DNA of 6,240 nucleotides from Nitrospina sp. (GCA_003545625.1 DODH01000271.1:1-6240); one strand, 5' to 3'; counted from the first letter of the stretch, positions 1 to 6,240 are shown. Made by a program: numbers and translations. Notes: a model not told the origin generated them from the sequence alone.

Positions 1-1053
1 CAAGCGCCCATCTTTTTTTCCTGATTTTAAAGTGCCTCCTACCCGCCCATGAAGATAGAGAAACAAAGTTTCGGTCAGCGCGTATTCAATTTGCGGTACG
101 AATTGAAAACTTTCATCCCGCAAATCATAAAGTCCAAACAACTGCCATTGAATATCAATTCCCACCGGCTGGTCGAGAGAAATACCAATTTGCTGAAAGG
201 TTCGTTGCCCCTTCAGGTCAGAGAGACTGAAATCCCTTTTCCGGGTAGTAAGAAAATATTCCGCCAAAACATGCAGTCCCTCACCGATATCAAAAGTATA
301 GTCCACACCCAAAACCGTATCGAACTGAATCGGGGCAGAAGGCTCCATTTCAACATCCAAACGGCTTTCATTCCAGAAGCCAAGTCCCTTTTCCCCTTTC
401 AAATGATATCCTATCTGCACCATTTCCTGATTGAAACCCGGCAAACCCTCCAAATCAGATTTCGGGTGATATTGAAACACCGCTCCCGCTTCGATATCCC
501 CCAGGAGCATCTCTCCACGCATTCCGAAAATCAAGGCGTTATTTTTTTTCGCCGGAACCAGCCATCCTTCAACAAGAGCCGTCGCAGACGGGAACAGGGT
601 AGCACGCACACCATCCACCCCACGAGTCTCCGGGACAACACCGGTCACATCCCGAGTGTCAAAAAGTCCCAGCGGCCGATATATGGTCCCGGAACCGAAA
701 AGAATTTTTTGCCGCCCACCCCTGATTTTAAATTTTCCATTATCCAGGCGAAGCCATGCACGGAAAAAATCCACCTCCGTTTCCCGGCGAAGTCCCGACT
801 GCACACTGGGGCCATCCGCCTGTTTCGCATCGGCAGACAACTCATAATCAAGAACCCAACCGTCTTTTTCAATCACGTTTCCCAGCACTCCCAGTCGCAA
901 CTCCAATTCACTATCAAAATCTTTATGGAAGGAAGGACTGTCAACAAAACTACTACCCGCCTTTAACCTACCCTCAAAATCCGCTTCAAACGCCCATAAA
1001 GCCGAATTGAAAAGAGGAAAAACCATTAGTAGAAGCAATAACTTTAAAAGCAT
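1..1053 (-). CDS. Outer-membrane beta-barrel (porin / alginate-export-like) protein, 3' end cut by window edge
   Basis: I translated the minus strand by hand. ATG at 1053-1051 opens a frame that runs 351 codons to base 1 with no stop, so the C-terminus lies outside the window. Residues 1-21 form a classic signal peptide: one Lys near the start, a Leu-rich core (LLLLLMV) and an ALWA ending that suits signal peptidase I, with the mature protein starting at about FEADFEG. The mature part alternates polar and hydrophobic residues, rich in Gly, Asp and aromatics, as in transmembrane beta-strands. Around residues 112-131 it reads GGRQKILFGSG...RPLGLFD, followed by a GVDGVRA segment near 145-151; this 'GRQ then G-x-R' layout resembles alginate-export and porin families. 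No Shine-Dalgarno is evident upstream. It follows the methyltransferase by 98 bases on the same strand, so co-transcription is possible but unproven. It probably carries small solutes or polysaccharide across the outer membrane; that role is inferred and no database match was made. Confidence 0.82.
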   Translation of the reverse strand, partial: MLLKLLLLLMVFPLFNSALWAFEADFEGRLKAGSSFVDSPSFHKDFDSELELRLGVLGNVIEKDGWVLDYELSADAKQADGPSVQSGLRRETEVDFFRAWLRLDNGKFKIRGGRQKILFGSGTIYRPLGLFDTRDVTGVVPETRGVDGVRATLFPSATALVEGWLVPAKKNNALIFGMRGEMLLGDIEAGAVFQYHPKSDLEGLPGFNQEMVQIGYHLKGEKGLGFWNESRLDVEMEPSAPIQFDTVLGVDYTFDIGEGLHVLAEYFLTTRKRDFSLSDLKGQRTFQQIGISLDQPVGIDIQWQLFGLYDLRDESFQFVPQIEYALTETLFLYLHGRVGGTLKSGKKDGRL

Positions 1054-1151
1054 TTTGTTCAACGTAACCGGGCGGGTTAAAAAATGGAAAGAATTGCCAA
1101 AGCGCACCAACCAGAATTAATGAAGCTAATTAACAGAGTGTAATATATGGG

Positions 1152-1889
1152 CTAACGGTTCTTTGTCACCACAGCAATCAAACGCGCAGGTTTGCTGGAG
1201 GTCACAATTTTGACAAACTTTTTAAATTTATTAATCAAAAGTCTTAGGGTGCCCCTAGTTTTTATATTATCCAGCATATGCACCGCATCAATGCTTTCCA
1301 CATCAAAATTCTTTTCAATCAAAAACTTCTTGAGGGAATCCGAGTCCCATTTTCTAACATGTTGCCATTGGTGACGAACATGATCGCATTGCGGACAGTA
1401 AATCTGACCTTCATCAAGGTCCTCGTCATTGGGCGTGGTGATAAAAATTTTTCCCGAAGGACCCAGCATTTTTCCTGCTTGCTGGACCGCCAGATTTAAA
1501 GGCTCATCATACAAATGCTCGATCAATTCAATCATGATGACCACGTCCGCAGAGGATTCCAGTGGATTTAAGTCGTCAACATGATAAGCACCGAGGAACC
1601 CCGGCCTATCCTTATATTTTCGGGTCACTTCAACAATGGATCTTGGCGAATGGTCTGCAAAAGATACGCGGAATCCAGCATCAAGCAGTGCTTCCGTCAT
1701 CAGACCCGCCCCTCCCCCATAATCAACTATATGCGAACCCAACGGGACCAACTGTTTTAAGCGTTTGACGATTTCATCGCTACCGTAGTAGGCAAAATAA
1801 TTTTTCGGGAACTGGGACTCATAGTCCCAAAATTTTTCCAGAAGTTCCCGATCCCAGACAAGAGTCTTGTAGTTTTTATTATTTTCCAT
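1152..1889 (-). CDS. Class I SAM-dependent methyltransferase with Cys/His cluster
   Basis: A 245-residue soluble protein with a Rossmann-type methyltransferase core. Motif I is VDYGGGAG at residues 55-62; an acidic residue ending strand 2 (Asp79) would bind the SAM ribose. SADVVIMIELIEH (113-125) matches the strand-4 region of UbiE/Methyltransf_11/23-like enzymes, and FITTPN (149-154) matches strand 5. Just after it, residues 164-177 read YCPQCDHVRHQWQH, a CxxC followed by three His, which could be a metal knuckle or substrate-binding element. A basic C-terminal stretch (about 217-236, several Lys) has no assigned role. The ATG start at 1889 is the only sensible one because Trp/Arg-rich sequence and motif I follow at the usual distance, but there is no Shine-Dalgarno; an AT-rich repeat fills that position. 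It lies 92 bases after the flippase gene and may begin its own transcript. In this setting it may methylate a sugar or glycan end group, but substrate and acceptor atom cannot be read from the sequence. Confidence 0.88.
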   Translation of the reverse strand: MENNKNYKTLVWDRELLEKFWDYESQFPKNYFAYYGSDEIVKRLKQLVPLGSHIVDYGGGAGLMTEALLDAGFRVSFADHSPRSIVEVTRKYKDRPGFLGAYHVDDLNPLESSADVVIMIELIEHLYDEPLNLAVQQAGKMLGPSGKIFITTPNDEDLDEGQIYCPQCDHVRHQWQHVRKWDSDSLKKFLIEKNFDVESIDAVHMLDNIKTRGTLRLLINKFKKFVKIVTSSKPARLIAVVTKNR

Positions 1890-1890
1890 A

Positions 1891-1907
1891 ATTAATTCAG
1901 ATTAATT
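1891..1907. repeat. Short direct repeat at the methyltransferase start
   Basis: ATTAATT occurs at 1891-1897 and again at 1901-1907, a 10-base period. On the coding (minus) strand this places AATTAAT twice immediately before the methyltransferase ATG, where a ribosome-binding site would normally be. It may be plain AT-rich leader sequence that keeps the mRNA unstructured; a role as a protein-binding site is only a possibility. Confidence 0.35.
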
Positions 1908-1910
1908 TCT

Positions 1911-1925
1911 GCAAATAATATTTGC
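1911..1925. promoter_or_regulatory. Perfect 15-base palindrome, possible operator
   Basis: GCAAATA-A-TATTTGC is a perfect inverted repeat with 7-base arms around a single central base. It lies 21 bases upstream of the methyltransferase ATG and a few bases downstream of the start site predicted from the possible -10 box at 1941-1946. That placement would suit a repressor operator. With a one-base centre it can make only a short AU-rich RNA hairpin, so a DNA site for a dimeric protein seems likelier than an RNA structure. No regulator is recognised. Confidence 0.35.
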
Positions 1926-1940
1926 TCTAGCTTTCTACTT

Positions 1941-1969
1941 ATCATATATCTTTCGCTATTTGAAAAAAA
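1941..1969 (-). promoter_or_regulatory. Possible weak sigma-70-type promoter for the methyltransferase
   Basis: On the minus strand TATGAT (1946-1941) matches five of six bases of the -10 consensus. Seventeen bases further upstream there is only a T-run (1969-1964), a poor -35 element. The site is 51 bases upstream of the methyltransferase ATG, in the gap after the flippase, and it follows a terminator-like hairpin, so a separate transcript is reasonable. AT-rich gaps yield -10 look-alikes easily, so confidence is low. Confidence 0.28.
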
Positions 1970-1983
1970 CAGGCATTCCCGTC
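1963..1983 (-). terminator. Probable weak intrinsic terminator after the flippase gene
   Basis: On the minus strand the last bases of the flippase stop codon begin a hairpin: arm GACGGG (1983-1978), loop AATG (1977-1974), arm CCTGTT (1973-1968), with two G-U pairs, running straight into a seven-T tract (1969-1963). A compact stem followed at once by U residues is the layout of a rho-independent terminator. The stem is short and partly wobble-paired, so read-through into the methyltransferase gene is likely. Confidence 0.4.
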
Positions 1984-3334
1984 AACGCGGTTCATCCGCA
2001 TGCCATTTTTTACGGCATTTTATCCAGATATAACTGGCCATAGGAACAGCAACCAGGCTCATCACCAACAAATAACCTGCCGACGCGCCAATGGCCCCAA
2101 ACCTGCTCCCCAAAAACCACACCAGTATGCCGTTGGAAAACCCATAAACCAAAGCGTAAATCAAAAAAGGTTCTTTTTTATGCGCCCTTAAATAAGCAGT
2201 CTGGCACTGTATAATCTGCCCCAGAACAGTTCCGGCAATAAACAATCCAAAGGGGAAAGGGGAAAGCAGGCGTTGAGCTAAAGGATGTTCAAAATAATTT
2301 AATCCATACACCAACAACCATAACAGCACCGCGCCCAAACTGATGACTCCCATGGATATGCTTGAAGTACGGAAGAAAAACCGATCCAACTCTGCATAAT
2401 TTTTTTGGGCAATCAGAATACCAAAGCGCGGAACCTTGGTCGCCACCCACGCCATCGCCAATGAACCCAACGCGGCAACCAACTGCCAGGTCATTCCCAT
2501 TTGTCCTGCAACCACCGGACCGTGATAATGAAACAGGACAGGAGTATAAATTGAAACCATGAAATAACTCATACTGCCGCCCAAGGCAAGGCGCCATTGC
2601 ATGGGCCATATTTCTTCCCTCCATTGAATTCCCTCCTCCGGTTTGATGGTGAAAAAAGGCTGAAAGAAATTTTTATAAAAGACCAATAGCAGATAAAGAC
2701 TGCTAAGAAGTCCTGCCCCCAACCCGACAACGGCCATCCATAATCCAAAATCCCATAACAGGGTCAGCCAGATGGCCAGGGAACTAATAATCCCCTGAAT
2801 AAAACGGAAACGGTAAATTGTATGAACTTGATTACAGCCTTCAAGCAGGGATAAGAACGGCAAAGCCCAAAATTGCAAACCCGCTACCACCACCAAAAAA
2901 AACCAGGGGCTTTTCCAAGAGATACCGGGATCAGGTGACTGAGATAGAAACAGGTATCCCCCTGCTCCCACAAGCAGAACAAAAATAGCCGATGCCCAGG
3001 CATACCATTTGAAAACGAGGCGACCCAAACTGATCAAACGCAGGCGCGCCTTTTCATCGCCGGAAATATAACCTGCATCATCCAAACTCAGGTTTGCCCA
3101 TTCATGACTGGCAAATTGGGTTATGACAATATAAAATCCGAGCCCAACAAATGACTGTAGAGCAATCAGACTCAGGAAAGTGTAATAGAAGCCCTGAACT
3201 TCTGGCACCAGAAAATACGCTATCAGAAGCAGGGTAATGGGAGCGGCAAAGAGCGACCAGACTTTGGAAAGTACCGCAAACATAACGGCCCGGTCAACTT
3301 CCAGCCACCTTAAAAATTTTTTAAACGCATCCAA
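1982..3334 (-). CDS. Polysaccharide (lipid-linked oligosaccharide) flippase, Wzx / MOP superfamily type
   Basis: A 450-residue polytopic inner-membrane protein. I count about 12 hydrophobic segments, roughly at residues 17-41, 46-72, 108-131, 143-166, 176-196, 197-220, 248-270, 275-298, 324-346, 358-378, 388-407 and 412-436, separated by short basic loops; the size and number fit MOP-superfamily flippases (Wzx and relatives). Such proteins move undecaprenyl-linked glycan units from the cytoplasmic to the periplasmic face. The N-terminus (KKFLRWLEVDRA) is a basic amphipathic lead-in typical of the family, and hydrophobic sequence begins soon after it. The start is TTG at 3334: an AAGGA Shine-Dalgarno sits six bases upstream, while the first in-frame ATG (codon 18) would cut into the first membrane segment. 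It is 28 bases downstream of the amidotransferase gene, so the two are likely co-transcribed. Wzx sequences diverge strongly, so the call rests on topology and context; another MOP-family exporter is the main alternative. Confidence 0.8.
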   Translation of the reverse strand: MDAFKKFLRWLEVDRAVMFAVLSKVWSLFAAPITLLLIAYFLVPEVQGFYYTFLSLIALQSFVGLGFYIVITQFASHEWANLSLDDAGYISGDEKARLRLISLGRLVFKWYAWASAIFVLLVGAGGYLFLSQSPDPGISWKSPWFFLVVVAGLQFWALPFLSLLEGCNQVHTIYRFRFIQGIISSLAIWLTLLWDFGLWMAVVGLGAGLLSSLYLLLVFYKNFFQPFFTIKPEEGIQWREEIWPMQWRLALGGSMSYFMVSIYTPVLFHYHGPVVAGQMGMTWQLVAALGSLAMAWVATKVPRFGILIAQKNYAELDRFFFRTSSISMGVISLGAVLLWLLVYGLNYFEHPLAQRLLSPFPFGLFIAGTVLGQIIQCQTAYLRAHKKEPFLIYALVYGFSNGILVWFLGSRFGAIGASAGYLLVMSLVAVPMASYIWIKCRKKWHADEPR

Positions 3335-3340
3335 TAAAGT

Positions 3341-3354
3341 TCCTTAACTTAAGG
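3341..3354 (-). promoter_or_regulatory. Flippase ribosome-binding site inside a palindrome
   Basis: AAGGA (3345-3341 on the minus strand) lies six bases before the TTG start at 3334 and supports that non-ATG start. It overlaps a perfect palindrome, CCTTAA-C-TTAAGG on the plus strand at 3342-3354. In RNA this could fold to a five-pair stem with a three-base loop that hides most of the Shine-Dalgarno. The stem is short and AU-rich, so any effect on translation would be modest. Confidence 0.6.
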
Positions 3355-3362
3355 TAATAGTC

Positions 3363-5300
3363 TTAACGGTTGTGGAGCCAGGATTGAAAGGATAGAACAT
3401 TCCAGAGAAAATATTGCCAGTTATAATTGCCGGAACTATGTTCCTTCCATTTTCGCAGAATAGGAACCGGGTCTAAAAAACCATCATGGCTAAGAGTCGT
3501 TTCACTTAATACATCCCCGGCCCATTCTTTCAAAGGTCCCCTTAACCAGCTGTCAAGAGGTACACCAAAACCCTTTTTTGGGCGGTCCACTAGCTTTCGA
3601 GGCACATATTTGTTAAGCACCTGCCGCAATATCCATTTAGATTGTCCATCATGAACTTTCATCGCCATAGGAAGCTTCCAACTGAATTCGACCACACGAT
3701 GATCGAGCATTGGCACTCTTGCTTCCAGTCCAACTCCCATGCTGGCACGATCCACCTTAGTGAGAATGTCATCCGGCAGATAATGCGTACCGTCCAGAAG
3801 CATCATTTTCATTTCGGGAGCAGAGAAATCACCCCAGGAATAAATTTGGTTTAAAGTAGTGTCCGGTTCTGCGGTTCCAAGCACCAGAGACCCCGGCCCC
3901 TCCCAGTGGGAAATGCCCTGAAGATAAAAACCTTCAGGTCCTCCCACTGCCAAAGCATTTCCCAACCGGCTAAAACGCTCGCTCAAAGTTCCTATGCGTC
4001 CATAGCTGTCAAACATATGGTTAAATGCAGACCCGGTCGAGTCCAATAGCTCGGCGGGAATAACCTTAATAAGGCCTGCCAGAAGTTTGCGGCCCGGCCC
4101 TGGAATCCAACTGAATTTTCGCCAAAATTTTTTCCATGAAAAATACCGGTCATAGCCGCAGAAAAGTTCATCTCCTCCATCGCCGGAAAGGCTAACTGTG
4201 ACTTTTTGGCGGGTCAACTGAGAAAGTAAAAAAGTCGGAATCTGGGAAGAGTCCGCAAAAGGTTCATCATACAGGTTGGGCAGACGCGGAACTATGGACA
4301 ATGCTTCCCGGGATGAAACATAAAGCTCCGTATGGTCCGTTCCCAGATGCCGGGCTACCTTCTGTGCATGAGGTGCTTCATCAAAATTCTTTTCTTGAAA
4401 TCCAATCGAAAAAGTTTTAACAGCTTGTTGGCTTTGTTTCTGCATCAATGCCACAATCGTGGAAGAATCAATTCCTCCAGAAAGAAATGCCCCCAGAGGA
4501 ACATCAGAAGCCATCCTGAGTTTAACTGCAGACCCTAACAAGGAGTCCAGTTGATCGACTGCCTCTTCATGGGTTCCGTCAAACCCCTCCCTGGCACCCT
4601 TTCTAGCGATTTCTCCAAAGGACCAATAGGAAGTCGATTCCTCTTTTCCATCCTTAATCGACAAGAATGTTCCAGGCTGGAGTTTGAAAACATTCTGGTA
4701 GATGGAGCGAGGTGCGGGAATATAATTAAAACGCATCAGCAGAGAAAGTGCTTCCCGATCCACCCTGCCCTCAAACTCAGGATGCGCTTTCAAAGCTTTT
4801 AATTCCGAACCAAATAAAAACGTGTCGCCCATCCAACCGTAATAGAGCGGTTTGATTCCTATACGGTCACGGGCCAGAGTTAAAACCCGTTTTTCCTTAT
4901 CCCATAAAGCAAAAGCAAACATTCCCACAAATTCTGTCAAAGCCTGGAGCAGTCCCCATTTTTCAATGACGGCCAAAATCACTTCCGTGTCAGAATGTCC
5001 CCGCCAATGAGAGTCCCCTGCATGGTCAAGTTTTTTTCTCAATTCGAGAAAATTATAAACCTCTCCGTTATAAGCGATCACATACCTGCCGCTGGCAGAC
5101 ATCATCGGTTGCCGACCTTCGGAGGACAGATCGATAACAGAAAGTCGTTGGTGAGCCAGGCCAATTCCCGCAGTCGGGTCCATCCAAATCCCCTTATCAT
5201 CAGGCCCACGATGAACCAGTGACTGGCCCATTTTTCTTAGCGAATCCTCGGAGTTCGATTTTAAAGGTGTCTTTGTGAAAAATCCGGCAAGACCGCACAT
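3363..5300 (-). CDS. asnB: Glutamine-dependent asparagine synthase-type amidotransferase
   Basis: A 645-residue two-domain enzyme with all recognisable active-site motifs. The N-terminal Ntn glutaminase domain starts with MCG, giving the nucleophile Cys2 after Met removal, which also fixes the ATG start; it then shows HRGPD (30-34), QRLSVID (51-57), NGE (78-80) and SDTE (103-106), the glutamine-binding set. The C-terminal synthetase domain has the ATP-pyrophosphatase loop SGGIDSS (274-280), SGDGGDE (372-378), LPDDILTKVDR (508-518) and EARVPMLDH (526-534), with RPKKGFGVP near 573-581. In the family, ammonia released from glutamine is tunnelled to an AMP-activated carboxylate, normally aspartate, giving asparagine. 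Length exceeds E. coli AsnB (554) but is usual for the long bacterial AsnB forms. AGGA at 5315-5312 is an over-spaced (11 bases) Shine-Dalgarno. Lying between a glycosyltransferase and a flippase, it may instead amidate a uronic acid of the glycan, as proposed for WbpS-like proteins; motifs cannot separate these options. Everything needed for catalysis appears intact. Confidence 0.93.
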   Translation of the reverse strand: MCGLAGFFTKTPLKSNSEDSLRKMGQSLVHRGPDDKGIWMDPTAGIGLAHQRLSVIDLSSEGRQPMMSASGRYVIAYNGEVYNFLELRKKLDHAGDSHWRGHSDTEVILAVIEKWGLLQALTEFVGMFAFALWDKEKRVLTLARDRIGIKPLYYGWMGDTFLFGSELKALKAHPEFEGRVDREALSLLMRFNYIPAPRSIYQNVFKLQPGTFLSIKDGKEESTSYWSFGEIARKGAREGFDGTHEEAVDQLDSLLGSAVKLRMASDVPLGAFLSGGIDSSTIVALMQKQSQQAVKTFSIGFQEKNFDEAPHAQKVARHLGTDHTELYVSSREALSIVPRLPNLYDEPFADSSQIPTFLLSQLTRQKVTVSLSGDGGDELFCGYDRYFSWKKFWRKFSWIPGPGRKLLAGLIKVIPAELLDSTGSAFNHMFDSYGRIGTLSERFSRLGNALAVGGPEGFYLQGISHWEGPGSLVLGTAEPDTTLNQIYSWGDFSAPEMKMMLLDGTHYLPDDILTKVDRASMGVGLEARVPMLDHRVVEFSWKLPMAMKVHDGQSKWILRQVLNKYVPRKLVDRPKKGFGVPLDSWLRGPLKEWAGDVLSETTLSHDGFLDPVPILRKWKEHSSGNYNWQYFLWNVLSFQSWLHNR

Positions 5301-5334
5301 AAGAAATAGAATCCTGAATAATAGCGTTTAAAGG

Positions 5335-5367
5335 GTCAACATTTTTTCAGAACAAATCCGTGTTGAC
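5335..5367. repeat. Inverted repeat upstream of the amidotransferase gene
   Basis: GTCAACA (5335-5341) and TGTTGAC (5361-5367) are perfect inverted copies separated by 19 bases, in the 96-base gap between glycosyltransferase and amidotransferase genes. No T-tract follows on the minus strand, so it does not look like an intrinsic terminator. The spacing would put the arms about two and a half DNA turns apart, which could suit a dimeric regulator. A 7-base match in a gap this size can also arise by chance, and no good -35/-10 pair is visible here. Confidence 0.3.
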
Positions 5368-5396
5368 GGCGAAATTCTAATAGAGGTTCTGGGGCT

Positions 5397-6240
5397 TTAT
5401 ATTTTTTGTTCATTGACAACCTCACCAATCAGTTCTTCCCATGACTGAACTATTTTATCCAATGAGTAGCTTTCTGTTATTTTTCGGGCTTGCTCACCCA
5501 AAGTGTTTCGTAGTTCAACCGATGCCATCAACCGCTCCAACGAGGATGACAATTCCTGAATATTTTCTGGCGGAACCAGCAAACCATTCACTCCATCCTG
5601 AATCATTTCAGACGGGCCAGAGGGACAGTCAAAACTGACGACCGGCAAACCGCAGGCCATGGCCTCGCCCAACACATTGGGAAATCCCTCATACCTTGAT
5701 GACAAAACAAAAATATCCGCCTCCGCCATAGTTTTGTAATGCTCTTTAGTCAAACCCGGAAACCGAACCCGTTCCCGCAAACCCAATTCATCGCGTAAGT
5801 TTTCCAAATTTCCCCTTTGCGCTCCCTCCCCCCAGATTTCCAGTACCCAATCAGGAAATTTATTACCGAGTGGAGCAAAGGCATTTAAGAGAAAATCAAA
5901 CCCTTTCTGACTACAAAGTCGACCCATCGCCACTAGAGTTTGCGAACTTGCCTCGGACTTCAAGACCGGTGCTGGATATTCAGGAACCAGGATTGGGTTG
6001 GGAATGACGCTCTTTGGGATTGAGGAAGAAAAAAAAGCACCCGCGTCATGGGTTTGCAGCACCAAGCATGCCGACATCTTATAAACTGCTTGCCGCGATA
6101 AAGACAGAAACTTGCTGGTGTTAAAAACAGGATGGTTTCTTTCAGAAACTATTACAGGTATCTTTAGTCCTATCGTCGCCATCAAAGTTAAGATATTCAT
6201 CCGTTCAAGAAAAGCGATGACCGCATCCGGCCTGCTCTTT
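5397..6240 (-). CDS. Glycosyltransferase family 4 (GT-B fold), 5' end cut by window edge
   Basis: The frame is open from the window edge (first full codon at 6239) to TAA at 5397, giving 280 visible residues. An internal Met at 6200 is not the true start: upstream codons read KSRPDAVIAFLER, which matches the N-terminal-domain pattern of GT4 enzymes ('PD-v-i-sf'). SERNHP (visible residues 32-37) is a hallmark of the O-antigen/PglH-J-like GT4 group. The C-terminal domain contains VAMGRLCSQKGFDFL (103-117) and RYEGFPNVLGEAMACGLPVV (182-201), which holds the retaining-enzyme E-x7-E motif (Glu184 and Glu192), then a CPSGPSEMI-x4-NGLLVP nucleotide-sugar site. It is predicted to be cytoplasmic or peripheral on the inner membrane, transferring a sugar from a nucleotide donor to a lipid-linked oligosaccharide. 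Donor and acceptor cannot be told. It is the first visible gene of the run and is followed after 96 bases by the amidotransferase. Confidence 0.92.
   Translation of the reverse strand, partial: KSRPDAVIAFLERMNILTLMATIGLKIPVIVSERNHPVFNTSKFLSLSRQAVYKMSACLVLQTHDAGAFFSSSIPKSVIPNPILVPEYPAPVLKSEASSQTLVAMGRLCSQKGFDFLLNAFAPLGNKFPDWVLEIWGEGAQRGNLENLRDELGLRERVRFPGLTKEHYKTMAEADIFVLSSRYEGFPNVLGEAMACGLPVVSFDCPSGPSEMIQDGVNGLLVPPENIQELSSSLERLMASVELRNTLGEQARKITESYSLDKIVQSWEELIGEVVNEQKI

Noticed and set aside
645..872. Minus-strand 75-codon frame within the beta-barrel gene
   Set aside because: An alternate frame of the real gene on the same strand, with no ribosome-binding site and no recognisable domain.
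49..966. Long plus-strand open frame of 305 codons
   Set aside because: Its translation is rich in His, Arg, Ser and Gln with no recognisable fold, and it is exactly antisense, codon for codon, to the minus-strand signal-peptide/beta-barrel gene. Scarcity of TTA, CTA and TCA codons in that gene explains the absence of stops.
1065..1079. TAACC-GGGCG-GGTTA stem considered as a terminator after the methyltransferase
   Set aside because: On the minus strand the T-run comes before the hairpin rather than after it, and the stem is only five pairs; on the plus strand it is followed by A residues.
2289..2624. Minus-strand frame of 111 codons inside the flippase gene
   Set aside because: It is an alternate frame fully within the flippase coding region, which has clear membrane segments throughout; the product shows no family resemblance.
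5441..5638. Short plus-strand frame opposite the glycosyltransferase
   Set aside because: Antisense shadow of the conserved GT4 C-terminal domain; no supporting start signal.
5397..6200. Met at 6200 as the true start of the glycosyltransferase
   Set aside because: The frame stays open upstream and encodes KSRPDAVIAFLER, matching the family's N-terminal domain, and the 267-residue version would lack most of the acceptor-binding half.
1..6240. CRISPR arrays, tRNA or rRNA genes, insertion sequences, toxin-antitoxin or phage-defence genes
   Set aside because: Reading both strands showed no regularly spaced repeats, no tRNA-like cloverleaf, no transposase motifs or terminal inverted repeats, and nearly all sequence is taken by the five envelope-related genes.

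Overview
This window carries five protein genes, all on the minus strand. In transcription order, from high to low coordinate, they are: a family 4 glycosyltransferase (5' end outside the window), an asparagine-synthase-type amidotransferase, a Wzx/MOP-type flippase, a class I SAM-dependent methyltransferase, and a signal-peptide-bearing outer-membrane beta-barrel protein (3' end outside the window). The beta-barrel gene and the signal peptide point to a Gram-negative (diderm) bacterium. The base composition looks moderate (mid-40s % GC by eye, not computed). I cannot name a lineage from this sequence alone, and I see no sign of plasmid, phage or insertion-sequence origin.

Layout: 5397-6240 encodes the acceptor-domain remnant and complete nucleotide-sugar-binding half of a GT4 enzyme. 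A 96-base gap (5301-5396) holds a 7-bp inverted repeat. The amidotransferase occupies 3363-5300, and 28 bases later the flippase starts at a TTG codon (1982-3334) behind a good Shine-Dalgarno sequence that sits in a small palindrome. A 92-base gap (1890-1981) contains a plausible weak intrinsic terminator, a possible -10 box and a perfect 15-base palindrome. The methyltransferase follows (1152-1889), then a 98-base gap, then the beta-barrel protein (1-1053). No stretch over 300 bases is without a gene.

Taken together, the first three genes look like a piece of a surface-polysaccharide locus (O-antigen, capsule or exopolysaccharide): sugar addition, amide-nitrogen transfer to an amino acid or a sugar acid, and export of a lipid-linked glycan across the inner membrane. 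The methyltransferase could modify the glycan, but its substrate is unknown. The outer-membrane protein has the flavour of porin/alginate-export barrels; whether it serves the same pathway or is just the next gene is unresolved. No polymerase, ligase, chain-length regulator or nucleotide-sugar enzyme lies in the window.

I did not find convincing evidence of a wholly new system. The most useful observations are the beta-barrel gene hidden beneath a long antisense shadow reading frame, the Cys/His cluster in the methyltransferase, the question of the amidotransferase's real substrate, and the compact set of regulatory-looking signals between flippase and methyltransferase.
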